64,000 nucleotides of DNA, taken from Sva-07 sp963828415 (GTDB lineage Bacteria; Actinomycetota; Acidimicrobiia; Acidimicrobiales; Ilumatobacteraceae). The notes under the pieces are model-generated. The model worked only from the letters and a program-made list of their open reading frames with translations, searched no databases and was not told the origin of the DNA. Within the stretch, counting starts at the first letter, position 1; every line of letters begins with the position of its first letter. The position numbers and the translations under genes were made by a program. The DNA lies in assembly GCA_963828415.1 (NCBI GenBank), contig CAWHEI010000015.1:124001-188000 (forward strand). The letters are read 5' to 3'. Positions 17,923 through 24,996 of this stretch are shown here, piece after piece.

Positions 17923-18498
17923 CTACGAGCCTGCACGGGCGGCGATGCCGGCGATGATCGTGTCGAGACCGACGTTGAACGCCGCCCGCAGGCGCGCCAG
18001 CTCCCTGTTGCGAGTGCGGAGGCTGCCGGCCGGGACGCCGCCGAGCGCGGAGCCGTGTACTGCGTCCACGACGATGAAGGCAGTGGGCTCCACCAGCTCA
18101 GCCCGGAGGCCGCTGTCGGCGATCGCGGCCACGAGCGCTTCGGTCGACGGCAGTCCCCCAGCGGCGATCCCCGGGTCCGCCAGCCCGGCGAGCGTCAGGT
18201 CCCGGTGCCGGGCGACGACGTCCCAGTAGTTCGTCGCCCACTGCCGTACCCGTTCGTCCCACGACGCCGAGGGATCGGGCGGCTCCATCGCGCCGATCGT
18301 GCGGGCGGTGACCAGCGCCAGCAGCTCGCGCTTGTCGGCCACGTGGTGGTACACGGCCATCGGATCGACGTCGAGTTCGGCGCCGAGCTTGCGCATCGAC
18401 AACCCCGACAGACCATCCCGTTCGACGATCCGAGACGCAGCATCGACGATCCGCTCGACGCTCAGCGGCGCCGGGCCAGGGGACGTTGAAGCAGCCAT
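17923..18498 (-). CDS. TetR-family repressor
   Basis: A 191-aa TetR regulator. The HTH is LSVERIVDAASRIVERDGLS followed by MRKLGAELDVDPMAVYHHV, with the TetR/AcrR C-type ligand domain after it. ATG 18498 fits a TACGCT hexamer 6 nt upstream on the minus strand, so the transcript is leaderless. That -10 lies inside the first of two palindromes (18500-18533) in the gap to the divergent PPOX gene: autorepression and control of the neighbour are expected. Confidence 0.88.
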   Translation of the reverse strand: MAASTSPGPAPLSVERIVDAASRIVERDGLSGLSMRKLGAELDVDPMAVYHHVADKRELLALVTARTIGAMEPPDPSASWDERVRQWATNYWDVVARHRDLTLAGLADPGIAAGGLPSTEALVAAIADSGLRAELVEPTAFIVVDAVHGSALGGVPAGSLRTRNRELARLRAAFNVGLDTIIAGIAARAGS

Positions 18499-18499
18499 C

Positions 18500-18533
18500 T
18501 CTACAGCGTAGAGTATCCGGTCTACACCGTAGA
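18500..18533. promoter_or_regulatory. Double TetR operator
   Basis: Two 13-bp palindromes, TCTACAGCGTAGA (18500-18512) and TCTACACCGTAGA (18521-18533), with centres 21 bp apart, two helical turns. They sit between the divergent TetR and PPOX genes and overlap the tetR -10 hexamer (18505-18510, minus strand). Confidence 0.7.
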
Positions 18534-18547
18534 ACCAGGAGCGCACC

Positions 18548-19057
18548 ATGAACGAACGACCCGAGGACCTCGACGAGCTACAAATCGTCCTCGACCGCAG
18601 CTACGAGGCGGCCGGAGCGCACCTGCGCGACGTCACCACGCCGGACCGGCGCCTCGACGCCGCCCAACTCGCCGAGCAACTCACCGGCATGCGGCTGCTC
18701 GTGCTCGCCACCTCGACCCGCGACGGCCGCCCAATCAATGGCCCCGTCGACGGCATCTTCCACCGCGGCCGGTTCCACTTCGGGTCGTCTCCCGAGTCGG
18801 TGCGCTTCCGCCACCTGCGCGACCGCCCGGCGGTCAGCGCCACCCACCTCCCCGGCGAATACCTCGCCGTCACCGTGCACGGCGACGCGGAGCTGATCGA
18901 CGTCCACGCCCCCGAGCACGCCGAGTTCAAGCAGACCCTGCTCGAGATCTACGTCCCCCGCTACGGCGAGCAGTGGACCCAGATGCTCGACGGCGGCGCC
19001 CAGTACGCCCGCATCCATCCCCGCCGCATGTTCACCTTCTGGATGCCGGACGCCTGA
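18548..19057 (+). CDS. PPOX/FMN-binding split-barrel family protein
   Basis: A 169-aa pyridoxamine-5'-phosphate-oxidase-like protein (LLVLATSTRDGRPINGPVDG, FHFGSSPESVRFRHLRDRP, and a C-terminal HPRRMFTFW). Such split-barrel proteins bind FMN or F420 and reduce small molecules. ATG 18548 is preceded by AGGAG. Divergent from, and by position controlled by, the TetR regulator. Confidence 0.78.
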   Translation: MNERPEDLDELQIVLDRSYEAAGAHLRDVTTPDRRLDAAQLAEQLTGMRLLVLATSTRDGRPINGPVDGIFHRGRFHFGSSPESVRFRHLRDRPAVSATHLPGEYLAVTVHGDAELIDVHAPEHAEFKQTLLEIYVPRYGEQWTQMLDGGAQYARIHPRRMFTFWMPDA

Positions 19058-19199
19058 ACCCGACTGCGACCTGCGGCTCGCTGACGGCGGTCCCCACCAT
19101 CGCGCCGCTCGTGATGGTGGGATACTCACGGGTGCTGCGGTACCGACGACCGCGTCCGACCTCTCGGCAGAGCCGAAACGGTCCTGTGGCTTCCACTCG

Positions 19200-19205
19200 T
19201 ACTCT
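19200..19205 (+). promoter_or_regulatory. -10 hexamer
   Basis: TACTCT ending 6 nt before ATG 19212. Confidence 0.4.
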
Positions 19206-19211
19206 GGCGCC

Positions 19212-19685
19212 ATGGTGAGCACCGGCGTCTTTCCTCAGATTCGTGCCCGGAATCTCGAGGGTCTCGATGTCGACTTGCCGGACGGGTTCGTCGGCGACCG
19301 CAACGTCGTCGCCATCGCCTTTCAACGCCAGCACCAGAGCCTGGTCGACTCGTGGGTTCCGTGGTTCGAGGAACACGCGGCCGCTGATCCCGGGCTGCGC
19401 TTCTACGAGCTTCCGACGATCGGACGCATCTGGGCCCCGGTCCGCAACTTCATCGATGGCGGAATGGCTGCGGCCATCCGTGAGCCGGTGATCCTCCAGC
19501 GCACCCTCACGATCTACGGCGACGTCAACCGGGTGACCCGGCCGCTCGGCATCGACGACCGGTCGACGATCGCACTCCTCCTCGTGGACGGGTCAGGCCA
19601 CGTGCGCTGGCGCGGCGCCGGCGGTTTCACCCCACTGCTCGCCGACGAACTCGAGACGGCCTTGGCCGACGACCGCGGCGATTGA
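19212..19685 (+). CDS. Hypothetical protein, thioredoxin-fold/ATP10-like pattern
   Basis: A 157-aa protein with FPQIRARNLEGLDVDLPDGF, NVVAIAFQRQHQSLVDSWVP, WFEEHAAADPGLRFYELPTI and GHVRWRGAGGFTPLLADEL. The arrangement (an introductory strand, a segment introducing a protein target, and a late HVRWRG strand) resembles the thioredoxin-like fold used by ATP10 and AhpC-type proteins, but no CxxC is present, so it is not a redox thioredoxin. Function unknown. Leaderless -10 upstream. Confidence 0.55.
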   Translation: MVSTGVFPQIRARNLEGLDVDLPDGFVGDRNVVAIAFQRQHQSLVDSWVPWFEEHAAADPGLRFYELPTIGRIWAPVRNFIDGGMAAAIREPVILQRTLTIYGDVNRVTRPLGIDDRSTIALLLVDGSGHVRWRGAGGFTPLLADELETALADDRGD

Positions 19686-19716
19686 TCGGGCTCGGTCGGC
19701 CAGCTCGTCGAAGGGC

Positions 19717-20540
19717 TCAGTCGCCGCCGGAGGCCTCGGTCGCGAACGACACGAACACGTTCTCGCCGTCGGTGTCGACGCCGGTCATGCGCAGACCCAC
19801 GTCCTCCATCTCCTCGGCGGGGTAGTCGGTGCTCCACAGCAGCTCCCCGTCCGCCGTCGAGCGGACCTGGAGGTTGGACCACAGGGTGTACACCCGACTG
19901 TCGACGGCGTAGAAGGGCCACAGTCCCTCCCGGTACGGATCACCCTCCTGGGACCATCGCACATCGCCAGTGTCGACCTCGTAGGCCACCAAGCGGGAGG
20001 CCTCGTGTTCGAAGGCGAACACGGCACCGTCGTCGATCGCCCAGACGTTGTCGTAGGCCCAAACACCCCGGGTTGTGACCACGAGGTGCCGTCGGCCGAG
20101 GTGGCCCGGACCGCGTCGTCCTGGCCACCGATGACGGTGATGTCGCCCACCTCCACCCGCGCCGGCTGACCGGTGTACTGCTGGCCCTCGACAGTCCCTC
20201 GTGCCGGCGGTGGCGGCGGCGCATCGTCGATCGGCTCACCGGTCGCCGCATCGAGCGCAGTCACGTTCGACGCGACGCCCTGGCTGTAGGTGGCGACGTA
20301 GACAACACCGTCGGCCACCGGGAGCAGACTCCAATAGCCGATCTCGTCGGTGCACGACACCCACTCGACGCCGCCATCGAACCCGTACGCCACGACCTGC
20401 GGGGCCGAACCCTCGGGACACATCGAACTCGGCATCGGGTCGTCGGAGGAACCGCACGCCGACACCAATGCGGCGAACGCGAGCGACACGACCGCGATCC
20501 AACGCCGACCGATCCGACTTCCACCATCACCGGCTTCCAT
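19717..20540 (-). CDS. Lipoprotein with beta-propeller-like repeats (frameshifted)
   Basis: ATG 20540 gives a lipoprotein signal: basic RIGRRW, a hydrophobic stretch and lipobox LVSAC. The body has PQQ/beta-propeller-type strands (VVAYGFDGGVEWVSC, WSLLPVADGVVYVATY, NVTALDAATGEPID, then RGVWAYDNVWAIDDGAVFAF, LVAYEVDTGDVRW). The frame changes near 20083; a one-base correction joins the two parts. About 274 aa, an extracytoplasmic lipid-anchored protein of unknown ligand, similar in style to the larger protein at 32198. Confidence 0.7.
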
Positions 20541-20639
20541 CGCGCCTCCCGTTGTCACAGAGCCTCTCCCACCGAGCGAAGCACCCGGCCCATCCGCCGT
20601 CAACGGGCCGGAGGTCCCATCGTGAGCACGACGGTCCCT

Positions 20640-20690
20640 CGATCTGGGCGGCCTGCGTCCCGGAATCCGGGACCGACGGCACCGAGATCG
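20640..20690. repeat. Family S palindromic repeat, copy 4
   Basis: CGATCTGGGCG ... CACCGAGATCG with the core GTCCCGGAATCCGGGAC, in the gap between two lipoprotein genes. Confidence 0.65.
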
Positions 20691-20723
20691 TCAGAGAACA
20701 GCGTGCCCGCTCGACCTCGACGC

Positions 20724-21634
20724 TCAGCCCGAGTCGCCGTACGACAGCGAGGCGACGATGTTGCCGTTCCGATCGCGGAGGAACACGGTGTCGCCGCTGT
20801 TGTTCCACACCGCACTGCCCGAGACACACCAGTAGCGGTGGTGTCGTCGTCGGGGCCGCAGCCACTGAACAGGGTCACCTCTGCGCCGGGCTCCAGGCGC
20901 AGATCGCTGAACGTGTAGCGGTTCGACGACGATTCGTCGGCGACCTCCCAGCCGTCGAGATCGATCGCCTCGGCACCGGCGTTGGTGAACCTCACCCACT
21001 CGCCGTTCAGATTCGCGCCGTCGTCGCCGGGCGCGTCGGCGTTGACGTCGATGACGATCTCGACCCCGTCGAGATCACTCGCCCCGCACGCGTCCGCCGC
21101 CCACAGACCACGACCCGCTGCCTGCGCCTCGCGTTGCAGGGCCGCGTAGCGATCGGCACGGGCGTCGTCGGGCGGATAGCGCCGGGCGATCGCGAAGCCG
21201 TTGGCGACCAGCTCGGCGCCGACGTCGACGCCATCGGCGGTCTCGACGTAGCGCAACGCTCGTCCGAACTGATCGACATCGGACCGATCGACGACGAGCA
21301 CCAGGTCGTTCCCGGCCACCAGCTCGCCGAGCGCATCGGTCGCCTCCTCACTGAAGCACTCGCCCGACTCGGGTGTGTTGATCCCGATGATCCGCACCTC
21401 CAACTCCCCCGCCGGACCGGACACGTACAACGTGTCGCCGTCGACGATCTCGGCGCTCCGCCAGGCGTCGCCGTCCGCCGCTGCGCTCGCCGGGGGGACA
21501 GTCGGTGTGCCGGACTCAACCGGGGATGTTCCCCCGCCGGCGTCGCCATCCGAGCTCCCCGACGTGCAACCGGCCAGCACCACCGCGACGATCAGCCCGA
21601 CCAGCGCAGCGCAGCGCACGTCGTGTCGTCGCAC
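20724..21634 (-). CDS. Secreted thermonuclease-like protein with lamin-tail domain (frameshifted)
   Basis: GTG 21634 gives a lipoprotein signal with lipobox LAGC. Residues of about 60-180 are an SNase-type OB-fold nuclease: IVDGDTLYV, IIGINTPES, RSDVDQFGRALRYVE, all staphylococcal nuclease hallmarks. A C-terminal lamin-tail domain follows (EWVRFTNAGAEAIDLDGWEV, FSDLRLEPGAEVTLFSG, then DTVFLRDRNGNIVASLSY). The combination SNase plus LTD is seen in secreted nucleases that process environmental DNA. The frame breaks at about 20838 and ends at 20724; one base is off. About 303 aa. Confidence 0.8.
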
Positions 21635-21658
21635 CCTGATCGCTCCCGCCCGCTCGAG

Positions 21659-21874
21659 TTGTGGCACCTCCGCCACCTTTCCACCGGTCGAGCGCAAATC
21701 ACAAGCCGTCCGGACGAAGGCCTGCCGGCAGGTCCCACCCAGAGCCCGGAGCGATCCCTTGCCGAATTCTTTGCAGAGATCGAGGAGGGCGCCGGACCGA
21801 GCCTGACGGCGGACGATCATCGCGCACTCGTCGCCGCGGCGAGATCGAACCGCGAACGCCTTAACGACAGCTGA
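21659..21874 (+). pseudogene. Possible C-terminal coding remnant
   Basis: An open frame with coding-like sequence near its end (SLAEFFAEIEEGAGPSLTAD, then DHRALVAAARSNRERLNDS and stop at 21874). There is no convincing start; the only in-frame option is a TTG at 21659, overlapping the SNase gene start on the other strand. It may be the tail of a small antitoxin-like protein whose front is gone. It ends 12 bp before the nucleotidyltransferase relic. Confidence 0.3.
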
Positions 21875-21885
21875 CGTACACCTGA

Positions 21886-22062
21886 ATCGTCACAAGGCAG
21901 CGGCCAGCGGTCGTCGAGCAGCAACGACATGCGATCCATGAACTCGTCAGGCTCCACCGCGCACACGCCGTCTCAATCATCGGTTCGGTCGCGCAAGGCG
22001 ACGACACGCCCACGAGCGACATCGGCTTTCTGGTCGAGCTCGACGAAGCGATCCCGATCTGA
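21886..22062 (+). pseudogene. MNT-type nucleotidyltransferase fragment
   Basis: About 58 codons with HAVSIIGSVAQGDDTPTSDI then GFLVELDEAIPI and a stop. This is the polymerase-beta-like nucleotidyltransferase signature (GS...G...SDxD) of MNT antitoxins/transferases, but the second catalytic Asp is replaced by Gly (SDIG instead of SDID), no start codon is present and the rest of the domain, with the third carboxylate, is missing. A relic of an MNT-type module. Confidence 0.6.
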
Positions 22063-22074
22063 TCGATCAGACTC

Positions 22075-22152
22075 CAACCCTGTGACACCGGTGTGCGCAT
22101 ACTGATCGCACCGTCTCCCTCCTCCGCCAGTGCGATCACCGAGGAGAACACC
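22075..22152 (+). promoter_or_regulatory. Conserved leader element, copy 3
   Basis: CAACCCTGTGACACCGG, then a perfect stem GATCGCAC (22104-22111) with GTGCGATC (22130-22137), loop CGTCTCCCTCCTCCGCCA, then GAGGAG at 22141-22146 and ATG 22153. Same order and spacing as copy 2. The 5' block contains the palindrome ACACCGGTGT. Confidence 0.6.
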
Positions 22153-22275
22153 ATGCATGCCAGCCACCAGCCGACACCGCTCTGCGGACCGGTCCCCGAC
22201 GGCCTGATGCGAGTCAGCGCCGACATCCCGATCGAGATGTTCGCGGCGCTCTGTTTCGCCGCAACGCACCCATGA
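22153..22275 (+). CDS. Short RHH-like ORF, C-terminally truncated (40 aa)
   Basis: Reads PVPDGLMRVSADIPIEMFAA and stops after 40 codons. Compare PVPDRLTRLTFDVPP in the 53-aa protein at 13446: the first strand is conserved, and the helical half is lost or out of frame. Probably a decaying member of the same small family. Confidence 0.4.
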   Translation: MHASHQPTPLCGPVPDGLMRVSADIPIEMFAALCFAATHP

Positions 22276-22319
22276 GCGGCGTCAAACCGCTGGCACTTGC
22301 CAACGAACGCGAACAGCTG

Positions 22320-22325
22320 CAAAAT
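22320..22325 (+). promoter_or_regulatory. -10 hexamer of vapBC
   Basis: CAAAAT, 6 nt before ATG 22332, followed by overlapping GCATGC palindromes (22324-22334) that may be the operator. Confidence 0.4.
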
Positions 22326-22331
22326 GCATGC

Positions 22332-22574
22332 ATGCCGGCGATCACGATCCGAGACGTCCCGAACGAGACCCGAGACCAGCTGGCGGAGCGAGCGGCGGCA
22401 TCGGGTCGCTCACTCCAGCAATACCTCCGGGCCGAACTCATCCGACTCGCCGGACGCCCCGACAACCTGGCCATCGTCACCCGGGCTCAGGCCCGTGTTC
22501 GCGAGACCGGTGAGGGATTGACGGGTGACCAGATCCTGGAACTGCTCGACGCCGGCCGCGCCGAGCGCGAGTGA
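22332..22574 (+). CDS. FitA/VapB-like antitoxin
   Basis: An 80-aa protein: PAITIRDVPNETRDQLAERA, then SGRSLQQYLRAELIRLAGRP, the RHH-type DNA-binding part of FitA/VapB antitoxins, and a C-terminal toxin-binding helix (TGDQILELLDAGR). ATG 22332 fits the leaderless -10; the ATG at 22272 would add unrelated residues. Its stop overlaps the GTG of the PIN toxin. Confidence 0.88.
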   Translation: MPAITIRDVPNETRDQLAERAAASGRSLQQYLRAELIRLAGRPDNLAIVTRAQARVRETGEGLTGDQILELLDAGRAERE

Positions 22575-22981
22575 CCGGCCCGCTCGTCGTCGACGCCTCG
22601 TTCGTCATGGTGCTGCTGTCGAACGGCAGCGACGTCACAACGACGTGGGCGAACGACGTGATCCGTGGAGCCGACCTCGTCGCGCCACATCTCATGCCGG
22701 TCGAGGTGACCAGTGCGCTGCGGACCGGCGAGCGACGGGAGATCATCACGCACGAGCAGACCGCACTCACCTACCAGGATCTGGTCGACCTCGACGTCGA
22801 GCTGTATCCATTCGAGCCGTTCGCTTCGCGAGTCTGGGAACTTCGCTTCTCAGTGTCGCCATACGACGCGTGGTACGTCGCCCTCGCCGAGCGCCTCGAG
22901 GTTCCGCTCGTCACACTCGATCGTCGACTCGCCCGCACCGCCGACGGCCGATGCGAATTCACGCTCCCTCCATCGTCGTGA
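22571..22981 (+). CDS. VapC PIN-domain toxin
   Basis: A 136-aa PIN-domain protein (LVVDASFVMVLLSNG, HLMPVEVTSALRTGERR, SVSPYDAWYVALAERLEVPL, LVTLDRRLART) with the four acidic positions of VapC in place. GTG 22571 overlaps the antitoxin stop by 4 nt. Expected to be a site-specific RNase inhibited by the FitA-like partner. Confidence 0.9.
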   Translation: MTGPLVVDASFVMVLLSNGSDVTTTWANDVIRGADLVAPHLMPVEVTSALRTGERREIITHEQTALTYQDLVDLDVELYPFEPFASRVWELRFSVSPYDAWYVALAERLEVPLVTLDRRLARTADGRCEFTLPPSS

Positions 22982-23016
22982 CCGCAGCAGCTGTTGCCGC
23001 CCTGACACGACAGTGG

Positions 23017-23022
23017 CATGAT
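23017..23022 (+). promoter_or_regulatory. -10 hexamer of mazEF copy B
   Basis: CATGAT, 6 nt before ATG 23029; it sits in GGCATGATCATGGCATG with the perfect palindrome CATGATCATG, as at copy A. Confidence 0.5.
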
Positions 23023-23028
23023 CATGGC

Positions 23029-23265
23029 ATGACTCGGGCACGCATCAGCACCACGGTCGACAAGGACCTGCTCGACAACGCTCGACGAGCCCGCGCCACC
23101 GCCAACGACGCAGAACTCATCGACGAGGCATTGGCGGCGCTCCTCGCCCGCGACCGCGCCGCGGAGATCGACGCCGCCTACGCCGCGGCGTACGCCGAGC
23201 ATCCACTCGACGAACCAGACGAGTGGGGGGATCTCGAGTCGTTCCGTCAGGCCGCCGGGCGATGA
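23029..23265 (+). CDS. MazE-like antitoxin, copy B
   Basis: A 78-aa duplicate of the antitoxin at 10434 (RISTTVDKDLLDNARRA, DAELIDEALAALLARDRAAE, EHPLDEPDEWGDLESF). Most changes lie in residues 12-26, next to the DNA-binding strand. The toxin-binding tail is nearly unchanged, so cross-neutralisation with the copy A toxin is plausible. Confidence 0.87.
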   Translation: MTRARISTTVDKDLLDNARRARATANDAELIDEALAALLARDRAAEIDAAYAAAYAEHPLDEPDEWGDLESFRQAAGR

Positions 23266-23588
23266 CCGATCTGCCTCGCCGCGGCGAACTCTGGTGGTGC
23301 GAGCCACCGGAGATCGGTCGACGACCGGTCGTGGTGCTGTCTCGTGATGCAGCCATCCCGAGGCTGCGCCGGACGCTCGTCGCGCCATGCACGACGACCA
23401 TTCGTGGCCTGGCAAGCGAGGTGGTGCTCGAACCCGGCGACGACCCCGTGCCACGACAAACCGCCGTCAATCTCGACTCGGTCGAGTCGGTCTCCGTAGC
23501 GTTGCTCGTCGAGCGCCTCGGTCGGCTCAGCGACGCTCGCATGCGCGAGATCTGCGCGGCGCTCGAGGTGGCCACCGACTGCCGCTGA
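23262..23588 (+). CDS. MazF/PemK-family toxin, copy B
   Basis: A 108-aa MazF almost identical to the one at 10667 (8 differences by eye; same RRGELWWCEPPEIGRRPVVV and LSDARMREICAALEV parts). The ATG overlaps the antitoxin stop. Both copies are intact. Confidence 0.9.
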   Translation: MTDLPRRGELWWCEPPEIGRRPVVVLSRDAAIPRLRRTLVAPCTTTIRGLASEVVLEPGDDPVPRQTAVNLDSVESVSVALLVERLGRLSDARMREICAALEVATDCR

Positions 23589-23696
23589 CGCTGGTCGGAC
23601 TCCCGTGAGCGGCCCGAGCCCGAGCGCACGACGCCTGGAACGCGCTCGTCGCCGTCTGAGCACGCGACTCGCTCGCCATCGTCACCTCACGTCACG

Positions 23697-23978
23697 TCAC
23701 GATCGGCTGAGCCGGTCGCGGGCGGCGAGCAGCGACGAGATCGCAGCGTCGATCGCTTCCTCGGTCGACGAGGGCTGCGCCAACCCGTCGAGCAGCATGC
23801 GGCGTGCGGTCTGCGAGACCGACTCATTCCTCGCCGCCGCGACGATCTCGAGTTGGCTGAACAACTCCTCGGGTACCCGGATCGAGACATGACGCGACTT
23901 CGCGGCGCCCGGTGCCGGACGATCGAGCTGCTGCCCGGTCTCGCTCTCCAACCATTCGATCAACTGCGGCCTGCTCAT
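23697..23978 (-). CDS. RHH-domain protein (CopG-like, 93 aa)
   Basis: A 93-aa protein with a variable N-terminus (SRPQLIEWLESETGQQ) and then the RHH part HVSIRVPEELFSQLEIVAAA, RNESVSQTARRMLLDGLA. The ATG overlaps the stop of the upstream 65-aa gene (ATGA), so the two form an operon. An antitoxin-like or DNA-binding regulator is likely; whether the partner is a toxin is unknown. Confidence 0.7.
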   Translation of the reverse strand: MSRPQLIEWLESETGQQLDRPAPGAAKSRHVSIRVPEELFSQLEIVAAARNESVSQTARRMLLDGLAQPSSTEEAIDAAISSLLAARDRLSRS

Positions 23979-24172
23979 GGTGTTCCTCCGGTTCGTTCGA
24001 TTGCGTCGGCGACCACGTACGCGATCGTCACCGCGTGGGCCCGATTCGGCTCGTCTGGCTCAGTTCCGTCGATGAGGGCCCGAAGCGCGACGACGACGCG
24101 TGCGAGGTCGCTTCGATCGAGGTGGATTCCTTCGTCGGGGAGCCAGTCCAGGTCCCCGACCTCATTTGTCAC
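23975..24172 (-). CDS. Hypothetical protein (65 aa), partner of an RHH protein
   Basis: GTG 24172 begins VTNEVGDLDWLPDEGIHLDR, followed by SDLARVVVALRALIDGTEP and a final helix. I do not recognise the family. A TACGAT hexamer lies just upstream, but only 2 nt from the GTG. It is translationally coupled to the RHH gene and might be a small toxin or an accessory subunit (inference). An upstream 16-codon ORF overlaps its start. Confidence 0.45.
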   Translation of the reverse strand: MTNEVGDLDWLPDEGIHLDRSDLARVVVALRALIDGTEPDEPNRAHAVTIAYVVADAIERTGGTP

Positions 24173-24212
24173 ACATCGTAACACGATTGAAGCGGTGTTG
24201 TCCGGATGGCAT
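24162..24212 (-). CDS. 16-codon ORF behind leader copy 4 (leader peptide or remnant)
   Basis: ATG 24212 follows GAGGAG at normal spacing and reads MPSGQHRFNRVTMCDK, then stop, overlapping the GTG of the 65-aa gene. The segment RFNRVTM sits where RLTRLTF sits in the 53-aa protein at 13446, so it is most likely the decapitated start of another family member; a leader-peptide role for the next gene is an alternative. Confidence 0.3.
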   Translation of the reverse strand: MPSGQHRFNRVTMCDK

Positions 24213-24284
24213 TTCGATCTCCTCGTCGCTGTCATTCGAGGAGGGAGTCGGCTCCACGAACCATACGCAGACGGTGTCACGGAG
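24213..24284 (-). promoter_or_regulatory. Conserved leader element, copy 4 (diverged)
   Basis: On the minus strand: CTCCGTGACACCG, then GTGGAGCCGACTCCCTCCTC and, after a short gap, GACGAGGAG before ATG 24212. The loop-like CTCCTCG is an exact complement of CGAGGAG. The long stem of copies 2 and 3 is replaced by a short GGAG/CTCC pairing. Confidence 0.5.
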
Positions 24285-24356
24285 TCGCCGTGCGCCGGTC
24301 GGTGCAGTACCTCAGGGTCCCGACGATCGGGACCAGTGAGCTTCGCGACCGCTCGG

Positions 24357-24362
24357 TATACT
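24357..24362 (+). promoter_or_regulatory. -10 hexamer
   Basis: TATACT, 6 nt before ATG 24369, within CGGTATACTGCCGGTATGG (CGGTAT repeated directly). Confidence 0.5.
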
Positions 24363-24368
24363 GCCGGT

Positions 24369-24602
24369 ATGGCCTCGACGACGATCAAGTTGAGCGTCGA
24401 GACCCGGGAACGACTTCGGGCCCTCGGCGGCGAGACCTACGAGCACACCGTCATCGAGGCGCTCGACGCCCTCGAGGCCAACCGCTTCTGGTCCGAAGCC
24501 GAAGCTGCCGCGGCCTGGCAATCCCAGCTCTCGGAGGCCGAACGACAACGGCGCGACGACGTCCTCCGCGACATCGACCGAGCGTTCGACAGCATCGAGT
24601 GA
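24369..24602 (+). CDS. Antitoxin of a MazF-like module (77 aa)
   Basis: A 77-aa protein: TTIKLSVETRERLRALGG, YEHTVIEALDALEANRFW, and an acidic tail. A short RHH-like DNA-binding part followed by a helical toxin-binding tail, as in antitoxins that precede MazF-like toxins. The stop overlaps the toxin GTG. Confidence 0.8.
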   Translation: MASTTIKLSVETRERLRALGGETYEHTVIEALDALEANRFWSEAEAAAAWQSQLSEAERQRRDDVLRDIDRAFDSIE

Positions 24603-24892
24603 TCGAGTCCGGCGACATCCACCTGGCCGACCTGAACCAGGGGCATCGCATCCCGGTTTTGGTCGTCTCCACCGGCCGATTCACCCGACTGTCCGGCCGA
24701 GCACTCGTCGCGCCGGCGATCCCGGGCGAGCCCGACCAGGTGCCGTTCCCCTGGAGAGTCGAAGCCGAGGGACACGTCTTTGCCATCGACGCGCTCCGTT
24801 CGATCCCGGCCGAGCGTCTCGTCGAGTTCACCGGCCGCGTCACCCCAACGGTCGCAGCGTCCGTCCAGCGCGTGATCCGTCACATCACCTGA
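24599..24892 (+). CDS. MazF-like toxin (97 aa)
   Basis: A 97-aa protein from GTG 24599: ESGDIHLADLNQGHRIPVLV, the GRALVAPAIPGEPDQVPFPW segment and a C-terminal helix. It has the MazF/CcdB SH3-like fold pattern but a sequence far from the other MazF proteins here. Complete; RNase activity is inferred from the family. Confidence 0.75.
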   Translation: MIESGDIHLADLNQGHRIPVLVVSTGRFTRLSGRALVAPAIPGEPDQVPFPWRVEAEGHVFAIDALRSIPAERLVEFTGRVTPTVAASVQRVIRHIT

Positions 24893-24996
24893 GCCACTGC
24901 CGCTGACGGCTGTCTTCGCCGTCGCGTGGCGATCCTGGCGAGCGCGGTGGTCAGGCCACGAACGGCCGGCGTGGTCGACCGGAGCGTACCGGAGCG

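Noticed and set aside
20201..21874. 557-codon plus-strand frame over the lipoprotein genes
   Set aside because: Shadow of the two minus-strand lipoprotein genes, except possibly its last 70 codons, which are reported separately.
10434..24892. Integron-style cassette array
   Set aside because: No integrase and no attC-type site; the repeated leaders lie before, not after, the small genes and on both strands.
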